DNA of 11,504 nt from the NCBI GenBank assembly GCA_021780585.1, contig JAJXYM010000370.1:1-11504 (forward strand). Reading direction: 5' to 3'. This document shows positions 1-6,697 of this stretch, piece after piece; the stretch's first letter is position 1, and every line of letters starts with the position of its first letter. The notes beneath the pieces are model-generated. The model had not been told where the DNA came from and did no database searches. It worked only from the letters and a program-made list of their open reading frames with translations. Origin of the DNA: Deltaproteobacteria bacterium. GTDB taxonomy: Bacteria; Desulfobacterota; Binatia; Binatales; Binataceae. A program made the position numbers and the translations under genes.

Positions 1-20
1 CGGGTATTGGCGGAGGGCAT

Positions 21-48
21 GGATGGCCGGATCAAGTCCGGCCATGAC
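21..48 (-). repeat. Stem-loop intergenic repeat, copy 1
   Basis: Read on the minus strand this 28-nt unit is GTC, then a 9-bp stem arm ATGGCCGGA, a CTTGA loop, the opposite arm TCCGGCCAT, and CC. The same frame (GTC, 9-bp stem, CTTGA, stem, CC) recurs twice near the right end of the window (11363-11390 and 11405-11432) with different but fully paired stems. It lies outside any gene, downstream of the CoA-transferase. It resembles the short REP-like palindromes dispersed through many bacterial genomes. No mobility gene is visible here. Confidence 0.8.
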
Positions 49-81
49 AGGAAGCCGCACAGAATTACATCGCGATTCGCC

Positions 82-124
82 GACCCGGCGTCCGCGCGCG
101 GTCGTAGACAGTGGGCGCCGGGTC
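82..124 (-). terminator. Inverted repeat, candidate terminator of the CoA-transferase gene
   Basis: GACCCGGCG (82-90) and CGCCGGGTC (116-124) are perfect 9-bp inverted arms around a 25-nt loop, beginning 16 nt past the stop codon of the minus-strand CoA-transferase. The position and GC-rich stem fit a terminator, but no T-run follows on the minus strand. It may instead stabilise the 3' end or act with Rho. Confidence 0.4.
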
Positions 125-140
125 TTGTCTTAGGTTGAGT

Positions 141-1370
141 TTATTTATTCTCCTGATGCAGGATGCCGGAGGAGCGTAGCGAGGCGATCTCCGCGTCGCT
201 CATCTCCAGAACCTCGCGCAGCACTTCCGGGCCGTGCTGACCCAAAGTCGGCGCGGTCAGTTCCGCCAGCTTGGGAAATTCCGAGAACTTCAGCGGAAAG
301 CCCGGAATAGTCACTTCGCCCAGCAACGGATCATTCACCTGACGCACCATCTCGCGCGCCTTGAAATAGGGATGCTTGAGGCTATCGACGATTGAAATCA
401 CCGGCGCCGAGGGCACGCGATGTTTTTCGAATTCCGCAAGCACCGCTTCATCCGACGGCATCGACGCCATCCACGACTCGATAATCTCGATCAGCTCCTT
501 CTGATTGCGGCCGCGATCGGCGTCGGTGGCGAAGCGCGGGTCGTTGACCAGTTCCGGCCGCCCGACCGCGTTGGCCACGCCCGCGAACTGACGCTGCAGC
601 GCGAGCACCACGATATAGCCCTCGGGACCTTTGAAGACGCCGCATGGGCATACGAGCTTGTGATGCGACCCCATTCGTTCCGGTATCCATTCGCCGCCCG
701 TGGTCGAATAGACCTGCAGATTCGCCTCGTGCATGTGATAAAGCGAATCGATCATCGAGATATCGATATACTGACCGTTGCCGGTGCGCTCGCGATGGAA
801 CAGGGCATAGCCAATTGCGGAAAAAGCGTGCACGCCGGCGGTAACGTCGGCGATGCCGAGGCCGACGAAAACGGGCGGTTTGCCGGGTTCGCCAGTCATA
901 TGGATGATGCCGGCGAAGGCCTGCGCGATCAGGTCGTAGCCGAGGCGATGTTTGAGCGGTCCGGTGCGGCCGAAGGCGGAAATCGACGCCATGATCAGGC
1001 GCGGATTCAGCTTGCGCAGCGATTCGTAATCAAGCCCGCGCTTTTCCATCACGCCGGGGCCGAAATTCTCGACCACGACGTCGGCCTTGCGCGCCAATAA
1101 CTTAAGCAGTTCGAGCGATTGCGGCTTGGAGAAATCGAGGCACAGGCTCTCCTTGCCGCGATTCTGCTGGACGAAATAGGCGCTGCGGCCGTTGCGAATC
1201 GCGGGCAGCAGGCGCGACGGATCGCCCATCGGCGACTGCTCGATCTTGATGATTCTCGCGCCCATCTCGGCCATCAGGCGCGTTACCGTCGGGCCGGCGA
1301 GATACTGCGTGAAGTCGAGAACCGTAACGCCGGAGAGTATGCCGGCGGGCCTGGATGAGCCGTTTTTCAT
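141..1370 (-). CDS. Class III CoA-transferase (CaiB/BaiF family)
   Basis: This 409-residue protein has the length and layout of family III CoA-transferases, which move CoA between carboxylic acids as an interlocked cytoplasmic dimer. The N-terminus carries the family signature GVTVLDFTQYLAGP (14-27), followed by GARIIKIE (37-44). ADVVVENFGPGVMEKRGL (96-113), GYDLIAQAFAG (144-154) and GIADVTAG follow. Asp175 in that last motif aligns with the catalytic aspartate (Asp169) of formyl-CoA transferase. The C-terminal part has the usual PSAPV and 'LGQHGPEVL' segments. The start ATG is preceded by GGCGGAG at a slightly long spacing. It follows the phosphotriesterase-like gene on the same strand after 133 bp that contain a strong hairpin, so the two may be separate transcripts. 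The donor and acceptor acids cannot be deduced; a role in activating a product of the neighbouring catabolic genes is inference. Confidence 0.93.
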   Translation of the reverse strand: MKNGSSRPAGILSGVTVLDFTQYLAGPTVTRLMAEMGARIIKIEQSPMGDPSRLLPAIRNGRSAYFVQQNRGKESLCLDFSKPQSLELLKLLARKADVVVENFGPGVMEKRGLDYESLRKLNPRLIMASISAFGRTGPLKHRLGYDLIAQAFAGIIHMTGEPGKPPVFVGLGIADVTAGVHAFSAIGYALFHRERTGNGQYIDISMIDSLYHMHEANLQVYSTTGGEWIPERMGSHHKLVCPCGVFKGPEGYIVVLALQRQFAGVANAVGRPELVNDPRFATDADRGRNQKELIEIIESWMASMPSDEAVLAEFEKHRVPSAPVISIVDSLKHPYFKAREMVRQVNDPLLGEVTIPGFPLKFSEFPKLAELTAPTLGQHGPEVLREVLEMSDAEIASLRSSGILHQENK

Positions 1371-1386
1371 CGCGCGTTCGCTCCGC

Positions 1387-1424
1387 CGGGGGCCGCGGCC
1401 GGTCGTGCGCGGTTCCGGCCCCCG
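1387..1424. repeat. GC-rich inverted repeat in the CoA-transferase upstream region
   Basis: CGGGGGCCG (1387-1395) and CGGCCCCCG (1416-1424) are perfect 9-bp inverted arms with a 20-nt loop. They lie 17-54 nt upstream of the CoA-transferase start, so they would sit in its 5' leader or next to its promoter. A regulatory site, a second terminator stem or chance in GC-rich DNA are all possible. Confidence 0.4.
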
Positions 1425-1452
1425 AATGACTATTATTCAGAAATACTCAGTT

Positions 1453-1492
1453 GAAGCGCGGAGCCGGGCCGATCGCCCGGCTCCGCGGCTTC
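1453..1492 (-). terminator. Strong hairpin, probable terminator of the phosphotriesterase-like gene
   Basis: A perfect 12-bp stem GCGGAGCCGGGC (1458-1469) with GCCCGGCTCCGC (1475-1486) closes a 5-nt loop. GAAGC (1453-1457) and GCTTC (1488-1492) extend it by five pairs past one bulged G. It starts 11 nt after the minus-strand stop codon at 1504. The minus-strand sequence after it (AACTGAGTATTTCTG) is relatively T-rich but is not a true T-run. The position and stability make transcription termination the best reading. Confidence 0.65.
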
Positions 1493-1503
1493 CCGACGAG
1501 TAA

Positions 1504-2469
1504 TCAGTCGCCGAAATAGGCGCGCGGATTGTCCACCATCAGGAGGCGGATTTTCTCGTCGCTGACGCCCGACTTGCGCATCTGCGGAATGATATTGCGG
1601 CTCAGATGGGCGTAATGGGAGTTCGGGGACGACTCCATCATTTTCTGGATCGCGGGGAAGGGCCGGCCAAGCCAGCATCCGACCGCGTCGTGCGAGAGCA
1701 TGATGCGGTCGAAGCCGACGGCGAGCAATCCGATCAGCGACGCCAGCCGCATCTTGTCCGGCGCGATCGGCTCGATGCCGAAGCGGTCGAAGCCGAGCCA
1801 CGCGCCGCGATTGAGAATGTCGAAGTAGTAGCGCATGTCGCCGACGCCGCAGGCGTGGCCGATCAGGACGTGCTGGAAGTTGACGCCTTCGGATTCGAAA
1901 ATGTCGAGCGTCTGGCGGCCAAACGGGGAGGTTTCGCTGTTATGGCACAGGATCGGCGTGCCGGTCTTCTTGTGGGCGCGGGCGGCGGCGCGCAGGCACT
2001 TTTCCTCCTGCGCCGTGATGGCGGTATCGACGGACATCCCGGGGATGCCGCCGGTCGCGGTTTTGATGATGCCCGCCTTGACGCCGGTCTTGCCAATGCC
2101 CTCGGTGATTTCCTGGATATAGACGTCGGCGATATCGTCCACGCCGAGCATCCGGAAATGTTGCGGGATGCCGAAGGCGTCATTATACAGGCCGGTCGCG
2201 ATGATGATCCGCATGCCGGATTTTTCGGCGGCTTCGGCGGCGAATTCCGGATCGCGCCCGAGCTCCATCGGACAGGGATCGACGAAGCTCTGGATGCCGA
2301 GGTCCTGGATTTCCTTCAGCCGATCGACCGCCTTGCCGATTTCGGTTTTGCGGTTGAAGCCGCGATTATCCAGCTCCCATCCGGGGAAGCCGGCGGCGAG
2401 GTGTTCATGGATCAGGGTGGTGCCGAGGTCCTTCGAATTGCATTTACCGAGGACGGTGTTGATTGCCAT
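1504..2469 (-). CDS. Phosphotriesterase-family metal-dependent hydrolase (amidohydrolase superfamily)
   Basis: The 321-residue protein has the full binuclear metal set of the phosphotriesterase (PTE/PLL) family. HEH (His21, His23) follows strand 1, Lys136 in GIIKTATGG is the presumed carboxylated bridging lysine, His176 lies in ILCHNSE, His205 in VLIGHACG, and Asp261 in MLSHDAVG. Family members hydrolyse phosphotriesters, lactones or related esters. The native job of most is lactone or carboxylic ester cleavage, so a lactonase role is likelier here than organophosphate hydrolysis. There is no signal peptide, so it is cytoplasmic. AAAGGGAG (2479-2486) precedes the ATG at a normal 9-nt distance and fixes the start. 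It is transcribed divergently from the MBL-fold hydrolase across 205 bp. The substrate is not determined by anything visible. Confidence 0.92.
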   Translation of the reverse strand: MAINTVLGKCNSKDLGTTLIHEHLAAGFPGWELDNRGFNRKTEIGKAVDRLKEIQDLGIQSFVDPCPMELGRDPEFAAEAAEKSGMRIIIATGLYNDAFGIPQHFRMLGVDDIADVYIQEITEGIGKTGVKAGIIKTATGGIPGMSVDTAITAQEEKCLRAAARAHKKTGTPILCHNSETSPFGRQTLDIFESEGVNFQHVLIGHACGVGDMRYYFDILNRGAWLGFDRFGIEPIAPDKMRLASLIGLLAVGFDRIMLSHDAVGCWLGRPFPAIQKMMESSPNSHYAHLSRNIIPQMRKSGVSDEKIRLLMVDNPRAYFGD

Positions 2470-2674
2470 GGGTATGCGCTCCCTTTGCCGCGGCGATGAG
2501 AGCCGGTTCGCCGAAGCAAGCGTTTGATTTCGCGGCCAAGGCTAGTACATCTCGGCCCTGGTTACGAGTCCGGAGCGCCAGCCGCGGCCGGTCGGTTGCG
2601 GGGTTTGCGGAAGCCGGGCGCTTCGCGATAGCGTCCGGAGAAAATGTGCGGGCGGATCCGCGGAGGAAATTCCG
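2470..2674. promoter_or_regulatory. Divergent promoter region between two metallohydrolase genes
   Basis: These 205 bp must hold the promoters of both the phosphotriesterase-like gene (leftward) and the MBL-fold gene (rightward). I see no convincing -35/-10 pair. A 10-bp perfect palindrome GCGGATCCGC (2652-2661) lies immediately upstream of the MBL gene's Shine-Dalgarno sequence GGAGG (2662-2666). It could be an operator or could influence ribosome access, but it is short enough to be chance. Confidence 0.4.
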
Positions 2675-3526
2675 ATGAGCAACTGGAAAATCGGCGACGT
2701 CAAGGTTACGAAGCTGCAGGAGCAGGAGCCGGTATGGCCCGGCACGGCGGTGCTCAAGCAGGCGACGGCGGAGGTGGTGAAGGGCGAAGGCGATTGGCTC
2801 GATCCATTTTGCCAGGACGGGCGCTTCCGGCTGAGCATCCATGCGCTGCTGCTCGAGTCGGAGGGGAAGAGGATTCTGGTCGACACCTGCGTCGGCAATG
2901 ACAAGAAGCGGCCGGGTTTCAAGGAATGGAACGAGATGCATCTGCCGTTCCTGCGGGACGTCGAGAAGGCGGGCGTGAGCCGTGAGTCGATCGATATGGT
3001 CATCTGCACGCATCTGCACGTCGATCACGTGGGCTGGAACACCATCCTCGAAGCGGGCGCCTGGAAGCCGACGTTCCCGAAGGCGCGCTACCTGATGGTG
3101 AATCGGGAATGGGACCATTGGTCGAAGTTCGACGGCAGCGCCGATTTCCGCAATCCGATTGACGATTCGGTGCGGCCGGTGATCGACGCGGGGCGGGCGG
3201 AGTTGGTCGATCCGAATTCGCGGCTGACCGGCGAGGTATGGCTGGAGGCGACCCCCGGCCATACGCCGGGCCATACCAGCGTGCGGATTTCGTCGCGCGG
3301 GGAAGACGGCGTAATCACCGGCGACATGATTCATCATCCGATCCAGGTGGCGCATCCCGACTGGATTTGCGATTTCGACACCGACCCGCGGATGGCGTGC
3401 GAGACGCGCAAGGCGTTCGTCGAGCGCTACTGCGACACGCCGGTGCGGGTATTCGGCACGCATTTCGCGGGACCGACGGCGGGCCATATCGTGCGGCGCA
3501 ACGGCGGCTTCCGCTTCGAGGGCTGA
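2675..3526 (+). CDS. Metallo-beta-lactamase-fold hydrolase (lactonase-like)
   Basis: This 283-residue protein has the MBL metal motif THLHVDHVGW, with His113, His115, Asp117 and His118. Further ligands are His196 in ATPGHTPGH, Asp217 in GDMIHHP and His263 in GTHFAGP. This complete set supports two metal ions, as in AHL lactonases and related hydrolases of the family. The family cleaves lactones, thioesters, phosphodiesters and other bonds, so 'lactonase-like' is the most that can be said. GGAGGAAA (2662-2669) sits at an ideal distance and decides the start. There is no signal peptide. It is divergent from a phosphotriesterase-like hydrolase and convergent with the aldo/keto reductase. It appears monocistronic, with a hairpin 13 bp after its stop. 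Confidence 0.92.
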   Translation: MSNWKIGDVKVTKLQEQEPVWPGTAVLKQATAEVVKGEGDWLDPFCQDGRFRLSIHALLLESEGKRILVDTCVGNDKKRPGFKEWNEMHLPFLRDVEKAGVSRESIDMVICTHLHVDHVGWNTILEAGAWKPTFPKARYLMVNREWDHWSKFDGSADFRNPIDDSVRPVIDAGRAELVDPNSRLTGEVWLEATPGHTPGHTSVRISSRGEDGVITGDMIHHPIQVAHPDWICDFDTDPRMACETRKAFVERYCDTPVRVFGTHFAGPTAGHIVRRNGGFRFEG

Positions 3527-3539
3527 AGGTTTGTCGCGC

Positions 3540-3580
3540 GGAGGCGGGCGGACGTCGCGCTGACGTTCGCCCGCGCCTCC
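3540..3580 (+). terminator. Hairpin downstream of the MBL-fold gene
   Basis: GGAGGC (3540-3545) pairs with GCCTCC (3575-3580). After a 2-nt bulge, bases 3546-3557 pair with 3561-3572 in twelve further pairs (two of them G-U), leaving a 3-nt loop. The hairpin begins 13 nt after the TGA of the MBL-fold gene. No T-run follows, so it is a weak terminator candidate by the classical rule but a strong structure. Confidence 0.5.
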
Positions 3581-3615
3581 CGCTCGAGCGGGGAAGCTCC
3601 GCACAAGGTCCATCC

Positions 3616-3680
3616 TGTCATTCCGAGCGCGGCGAAGAATCCCGGGATTCTTCGCCGCGCGGACTCCGTTCAGAATGACA
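3616..3680. repeat. Long palindromic intergenic repeat ('HSER' type) between convergent genes
   Basis: Positions 3627-3660 form a perfect 34-bp palindrome of two 17-base arms meeting at CCCGGG. TGTCATTC (3616-3623) and GAATGACA (3673-3680) form a further outer inverted pair, giving a 65-bp MITE-like element. Such TGTCATTC-ended palindromes recur in intergenic DNA of many bacteria and are often mistranslated as small proteins containing HSER..EES, as here in one frame. It lies between the convergent MBL and aldo/keto reductase genes, where it could also serve as a bidirectional terminator. No transposase is present. Confidence 0.85.
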
Positions 3681-3702
3681 ATCCGACTTGCGCCGAGTTT
3701 CC

Positions 3703-4641
3703 CTAGTGCGTGATTTTGTCGATCGCGGCGAGTTCGGCGTGCGTGAGCTTCCATCCGCAGGCGCGCACGTTCTCCGTCACCTGCTCGGGCTGGGTGGCGC
3801 CGCAAATCACGCTCGCGACCATCGGTTGCGCGGCGAGCCAGCCTACCGCCAGCTCGACCATGCCATGGCCGTGTTCCTCCGCGAATTTTTCGAGCGCGGC
3901 GAGCTTGGCGAAATTGTCGTCCTTGAGCACGCCGGTCGCGAGCCGCTTGAGCGTCGCGAAGCGGGTGTCGGGCGGCGGCTCGACGTTGGGCCGGTATTTT
4001 CCGGTGAGAAAACCGCTGGCGAGCGGAAAGTAGGGCAGGACGCCAACGCCGAAATGGCGGCAGGCCGGAATCAGTTCGGACTCGACCGAGCGCTCGAGCA
4101 GATTGTAGTGATTTTGCGCGGACACGTACGACGCCAGATGATGCGCCCGTGAAATCCAGCAGGCGTCGGCCAATTGCCATCCCGCGTAATTGCTGCACCC
4201 GATATAGCGGACCTTGCCGGCGCGCACGAGGTCGTCGAGGGCGGCGAGCGTCTCATGCTCGGGCGTGGCCGGATCGGGAGTATGTATTTGATACAGGTCG
4301 ATATAGTCAGTGCCGAGCCGTTTGAGACTCGCTTCGCACGCGGCGGTCAGATATCGCCGTGAGCCGCCGTGGCCGTACGGCCCGTCGGCCATCACCATGC
4401 CGAATTTGCTGGCGACCACGACCTCGCGCCGGCGCGCGCCGAGCGCCTTGCCGAGCATCTCCTCCGATTGTCCCCGATTGCCATAAATGTCGGCGGTGTC
4501 GAAAAACGTGACGCCGTCATCGAGCGCGCGATGAACCACCGCGCGGGTCTGCTCGGCGTCGATACGCATCCCGAAGTTGTTGCATCCGAGGCCCGCCAAC
4601 GATACCTGAAGCCCGGAATTTCCCAGCCGCCGATACTCCAT
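3703..4641 (-). CDS. Aldo/keto reductase
   Basis: This 312-residue protein is a complete (beta/alpha)8 aldo/keto reductase, which reduces aldehydes or ketones (or oxidises alcohols) with NADP(H) in the cytoplasm. The catalytic tetrad is visible: Asp48 and Tyr53 in FFDTADIYG, Lys79 in VVVASKFG, and His120 in YIDLYQIH. The cofactor-binding C-terminal part contains IGCSNYAGWQL and the family segment SVICGATQPEQV. The start follows AGGTGA (4645-4650). It is last in the minus-strand run, 130 bp beyond the nitronate monooxygenase-like gene, and converges on the MBL-fold gene. Its similarity is to the general 'voltage-gated channel beta / oxidoreductase' AKR group, which does not predict a substrate. 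Reduction or oxidation of a carbonyl intermediate of the cluster is inference. Confidence 0.93.
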   Translation of the reverse strand: MEYRRLGNSGLQVSLAGLGCNNFGMRIDAEQTRAVVHRALDDGVTFFDTADIYGNRGQSEEMLGKALGARRREVVVASKFGMVMADGPYGHGGSRRYLTAACEASLKRLGTDYIDLYQIHTPDPATPEHETLAALDDLVRAGKVRYIGCSNYAGWQLADACWISRAHHLASYVSAQNHYNLLERSVESELIPACRHFGVGVLPYFPLASGFLTGKYRPNVEPPPDTRFATLKRLATGVLKDDNFAKLAALEKFAEEHGHGMVELAVGWLAAQPMVASVICGATQPEQVTENVRACGWKLTHAELAAIDKITH

Positions 4642-4698
4642 GATTCACCTCGCGCTTTGCCCAGCGCATCATACCCCGCGAACGGCTTAAGCGGGCAA

Positions 4699-4723
4699 GC
4701 GCGGGCCGCGTGCAGACCCGCGC
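4699..4723 (-). terminator. Weak candidate hairpin between nitronate monooxygenase-like and AKR genes
   Basis: GCGCGGG (4699-4705) and CCCGCGC (4717-4723) form a perfect 7-bp stem with an 11-nt loop, about 48 nt after the stop codon at 4772. No T-run follows on the minus strand. It might attenuate transcription into the aldo/keto reductase gene or be chance in GC-rich DNA. Confidence 0.25.
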
Positions 4724-4771
4724 CGGCATGGCAGCGCCGCGATTCGCGATTCGTCGCGCGGTCGCGGACGG

Positions 4772-5806
4772 TCAGGCCGCCGTCGAGGCGGGCGCCGACG
4801 GCCACGCGGGATGCAGGATGCGGCGGTCGAGGGCGGCTTCGGCCTCCGCCATCACGTCGCGCACGACCTGGCCGGCTGGCTTGATCGAGCGGATCAACCC
4901 GGCGCTCTGCCCGCAGGCGAGGCCGCCGTCGTCGATTTTGCCTTCGTAGCGCGCCTTTTCCGCCAGCACGAAACCAACTTTCGCCATCTGCAGCGGGAAC
5001 GGCTGGATTTCGCTTTCGCGGCCCACCCACGAATCGGTGAACTTGTTGCGAATCAGGCGGCACGGCTTGCCGGAATGGCATCGCGTGATCGTCGTGCCCT
5101 CCTCGTCGATTTCGATGATTCGATTCTTGTAGTTGGCGTGCGCGGTCGCCTCGCCGGTCGCGATAAAGCGCGAACCCATCCAGATGCCCTGGGCGCCCAG
5201 CGCGATCGCGGCGAGTAGTCCGCGACCGTCCGCGATACCGCCGGCCGCGAGCACGGGCACGTTCACGGCGTCCGCGATTTGCGGGACCAGCGTGAGCGTG
5301 CCGATCCGTCCGGTATGGCCGCCCGCCTCGTGACCCTGCGCGATAATCACGTCGATGCCGGAGGCTTCGAGCTTGCGCGCCTGGCGCACGTTGCCGCACA
5401 GCGACATCACGACCACGCCCTGCTTGTGCGCTTGCGGAATGATTCCGGCGGGATTGCCGAGGCCGGAGACGATCACCGGGATTTTCTCCTCGAACGTGAT
5501 CTCGATCAGGCGCTGGACGTTGTCGGCGTAGCGCACAACGTCCTTGTCGGTCTTGTCGGCCTTGATTTCCGCGAACAGAATATCGACCGCGAAAGGCTTG
5601 TCGGTCAGGCCGCGGGTTTTGCGGATTTGCTCGCGCAATTCGTGCGAACCCATCGTGCCCGAGCCGATACATCCGAGGCCGCCGGCGTTGGAGACCGCGG
5701 CCGCCAGTTCGGCTTTGGCGACGAAGCCCATCCCGGCCTGAAACACCGGGTAGTCAATTCCCAGACGCGCGCAGATTGGCGTATGAAAAATCGATTTGAC
5801 GTCCAT
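4772..5806 (-). CDS. Nitronate monooxygenase-family FMN enzyme
   Basis: This is a 344-residue FMN-binding TIM-barrel protein of the nitronate monooxygenase / 2-nitropropane dioxygenase family. Visible motifs are PVFQAGMGF (20-28), SNAGGLGCIGSG (39-50), AQGHEAGGHTGR (156-167, holding the His usually assigned as base), AAGGIADGRG (187-196) and MGSRF (210-214). The open frame runs 54 codons further upstream into the SDR gene. The ATG at 5806 is chosen because MDVKSIFHTPICARLGIDYP is the family's normal N-terminus and the extension is non-conserved. Family members oxidise nitronates, but some, such as IpdC of steroid C/D-ring breakdown, act on CoA-linked ring intermediates. In this context of an acyl-CoA dehydrogenase, SDR and CoA-transferase, the second type of role is as likely as nitronate oxidation; that is inference. 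Confidence 0.9.
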   Translation of the reverse strand: MDVKSIFHTPICARLGIDYPVFQAGMGFVAKAELAAAVSNAGGLGCIGSGTMGSHELREQIRKTRGLTDKPFAVDILFAEIKADKTDKDVVRYADNVQRLIEITFEEKIPVIVSGLGNPAGIIPQAHKQGVVVMSLCGNVRQARKLEASGIDVIIAQGHEAGGHTGRIGTLTLVPQIADAVNVPVLAAGGIADGRGLLAAIALGAQGIWMGSRFIATGEATAHANYKNRIIEIDEEGTTITRCHSGKPCRLIRNKFTDSWVGRESEIQPFPLQMAKVGFVLAEKARYEGKIDDGGLACGQSAGLIRSIKPAGQVVRDVMAEAEAALDRRILHPAWPSAPASTAA

Positions 5807-5876
5807 TATATTCAACCCCGTCGTGTGCGAATATCGATACGCATATGGTCTCAGCGCATCGATCGCGAATTGATAT

Positions 5877-6668
5877 TCATTTTGCGCCGGGCATCCGCGG
5901 CAGTCCCGTCCACGCGGTGAGTCCGCCGTCAACGACGACGCTTGCGCCGGTGATGAACGCGGCTTCATCGGAGGCGAGGAAAGTCACGGTCGCGGCGATT
6001 TCCTCCGGCTCGCCCATCCGGCCGAGCGGATGCGCCGCGCCCATCGTGCGGCGGAAATCGTCGGCGCGGTCCTTGCCCATCACCTGCGCGACGCGGGTAT
6101 TGATCGCGCCGGGGCATACGCAGTTGACGCGGACGCCGTGATGGGCGTTTTCGAGCGCGGCCGACCGCGTGAGATTGATCACGCCCGCCTTGGCCGCGTT
6201 GTACGAACCCATTCCGTAATCGCCGCGCGTGCCCGAGATCGAGGCGGTATTGACGATCGCGCCGGATTTTTGCGCGCGCATGATCGGGAGCGCGAACTTG
6301 AGGCCGAGGAACGTGCTGGTGAGCGTGACCGCGATCACGCGGTTCCAGCTTTCCAGCGACGTTTCATGGAGCAGCGAAACTTCCGCCATTCCGGCGTTAT
6401 TGAAGAGCACGTCGAGGCGGCCGAAGCCGTCGATCGCGAGCCGGACCGCGGCTTCGACCGCGTCGGGTTCGGCGGCGTCCATTTTGATTGCGGCCGCCCG
6501 TCCGCCCGCGGCGACGATTTCGCCGCGCACCTGTTCGGCCCGCGTGCCGCTGAGATCCGCGACCACCACGGCCGCGCCCTCGGCGGCGAAACGGCGCGCC
6601 GTCGCCGCTCCGATACCGGCTCCGCCGGCGGTCACGATCGCGACTTTTCCGTCAAGTTTTCCCGCCAT
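5877..6668 (-). CDS. Short-chain dehydrogenase/reductase (classical SDR)
   Basis: This 263-residue Rossmann-fold oxidoreductase interconverts an alcohol and a ketone with a nicotinamide cofactor. The sequence shows the cofactor loop VTAGGAGIG (12-20, with Ala in place of the usual first Gly), Asp38 at the end of strand 2 (which favours NAD over NADP), NNAG (90-93), Ser143 in NTASISG, and Tyr156 and Lys160 in SYNAAKAG. VNCVCPGAINT and the C-terminal GASVVVDGGLTAW are typical. The frame is open far upstream inside the acyl-CoA dehydrogenase gene. The ATG at 6668 is chosen because MAGKLDGKVAIVT is the standard SDR beginning. The ribosome site is weak, and the gene lies only 29 bp after the acyl-CoA dehydrogenase stop, so translation is probably coupled. 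A 3-hydroxyacyl-CoA or ring-alcohol dehydrogenase role would suit the cluster. Confidence 0.94.
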   Translation of the reverse strand: MAGKLDGKVAIVTAGGAGIGAATARRFAAEGAAVVVADLSGTRAEQVRGEIVAAGGRAAAIKMDAAEPDAVEAAVRLAIDGFGRLDVLFNNAGMAEVSLLHETSLESWNRVIAVTLTSTFLGLKFALPIMRAQKSGAIVNTASISGTRGDYGMGSYNAAKAGVINLTRSAALENAHHGVRVNCVCPGAINTRVAQVMGKDRADDFRRTMGAAHPLGRMGEPEEIAATVTFLASDEAAFITGASVVVDGGLTAWTGLPRMPGAK

Positions 6669-6697
6669 TCGTATCGCCGCGCGCCGGCCGCCGCCGG

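Noticed and set aside
3581..3590. Short palindrome CGCTCGAGCG
   Set aside because: Ten bases in GC-rich DNA are expected by chance, and nothing around it supports a site.
3238..3678. A plus-strand frame ending in an HSERGEES-type peptide
   Set aside because: This peptide is the well-known artefact of translating an intergenic palindromic repeat; the rest is antisense or out of frame to the MBL gene.
2444..4198. A 584-codon minus-strand open frame
   Set aside because: It lies antisense to the MBL-fold gene and out of frame with the AKR gene, is Arg/Ala/Pro-rich, and contains a translation of the 3616-3680 palindrome; it is a GC-driven shadow.
4392..5672. A 426-codon minus-strand open frame overlapping two genes
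   Set aside because: It is a shifted-frame shadow of the nitronate monooxygenase-like and AKR genes with low-complexity Arg-rich content.
5805..5810. A perfect TATAAT on the minus strand at the nitronate monooxygenase-like start
   Set aside because: It overlaps the ATG itself and has no matching -35 element at 16-18 nt, so a promoter there would be leaderless or misplaced.
5877..6668. Loss of the first glycine in the SDR cofactor loop (TAGGAGIG)
   Set aside because: Alanine at this place is seen in many working SDRs and the rest of the motif and triad are intact, so it is not evidence of inactivation.
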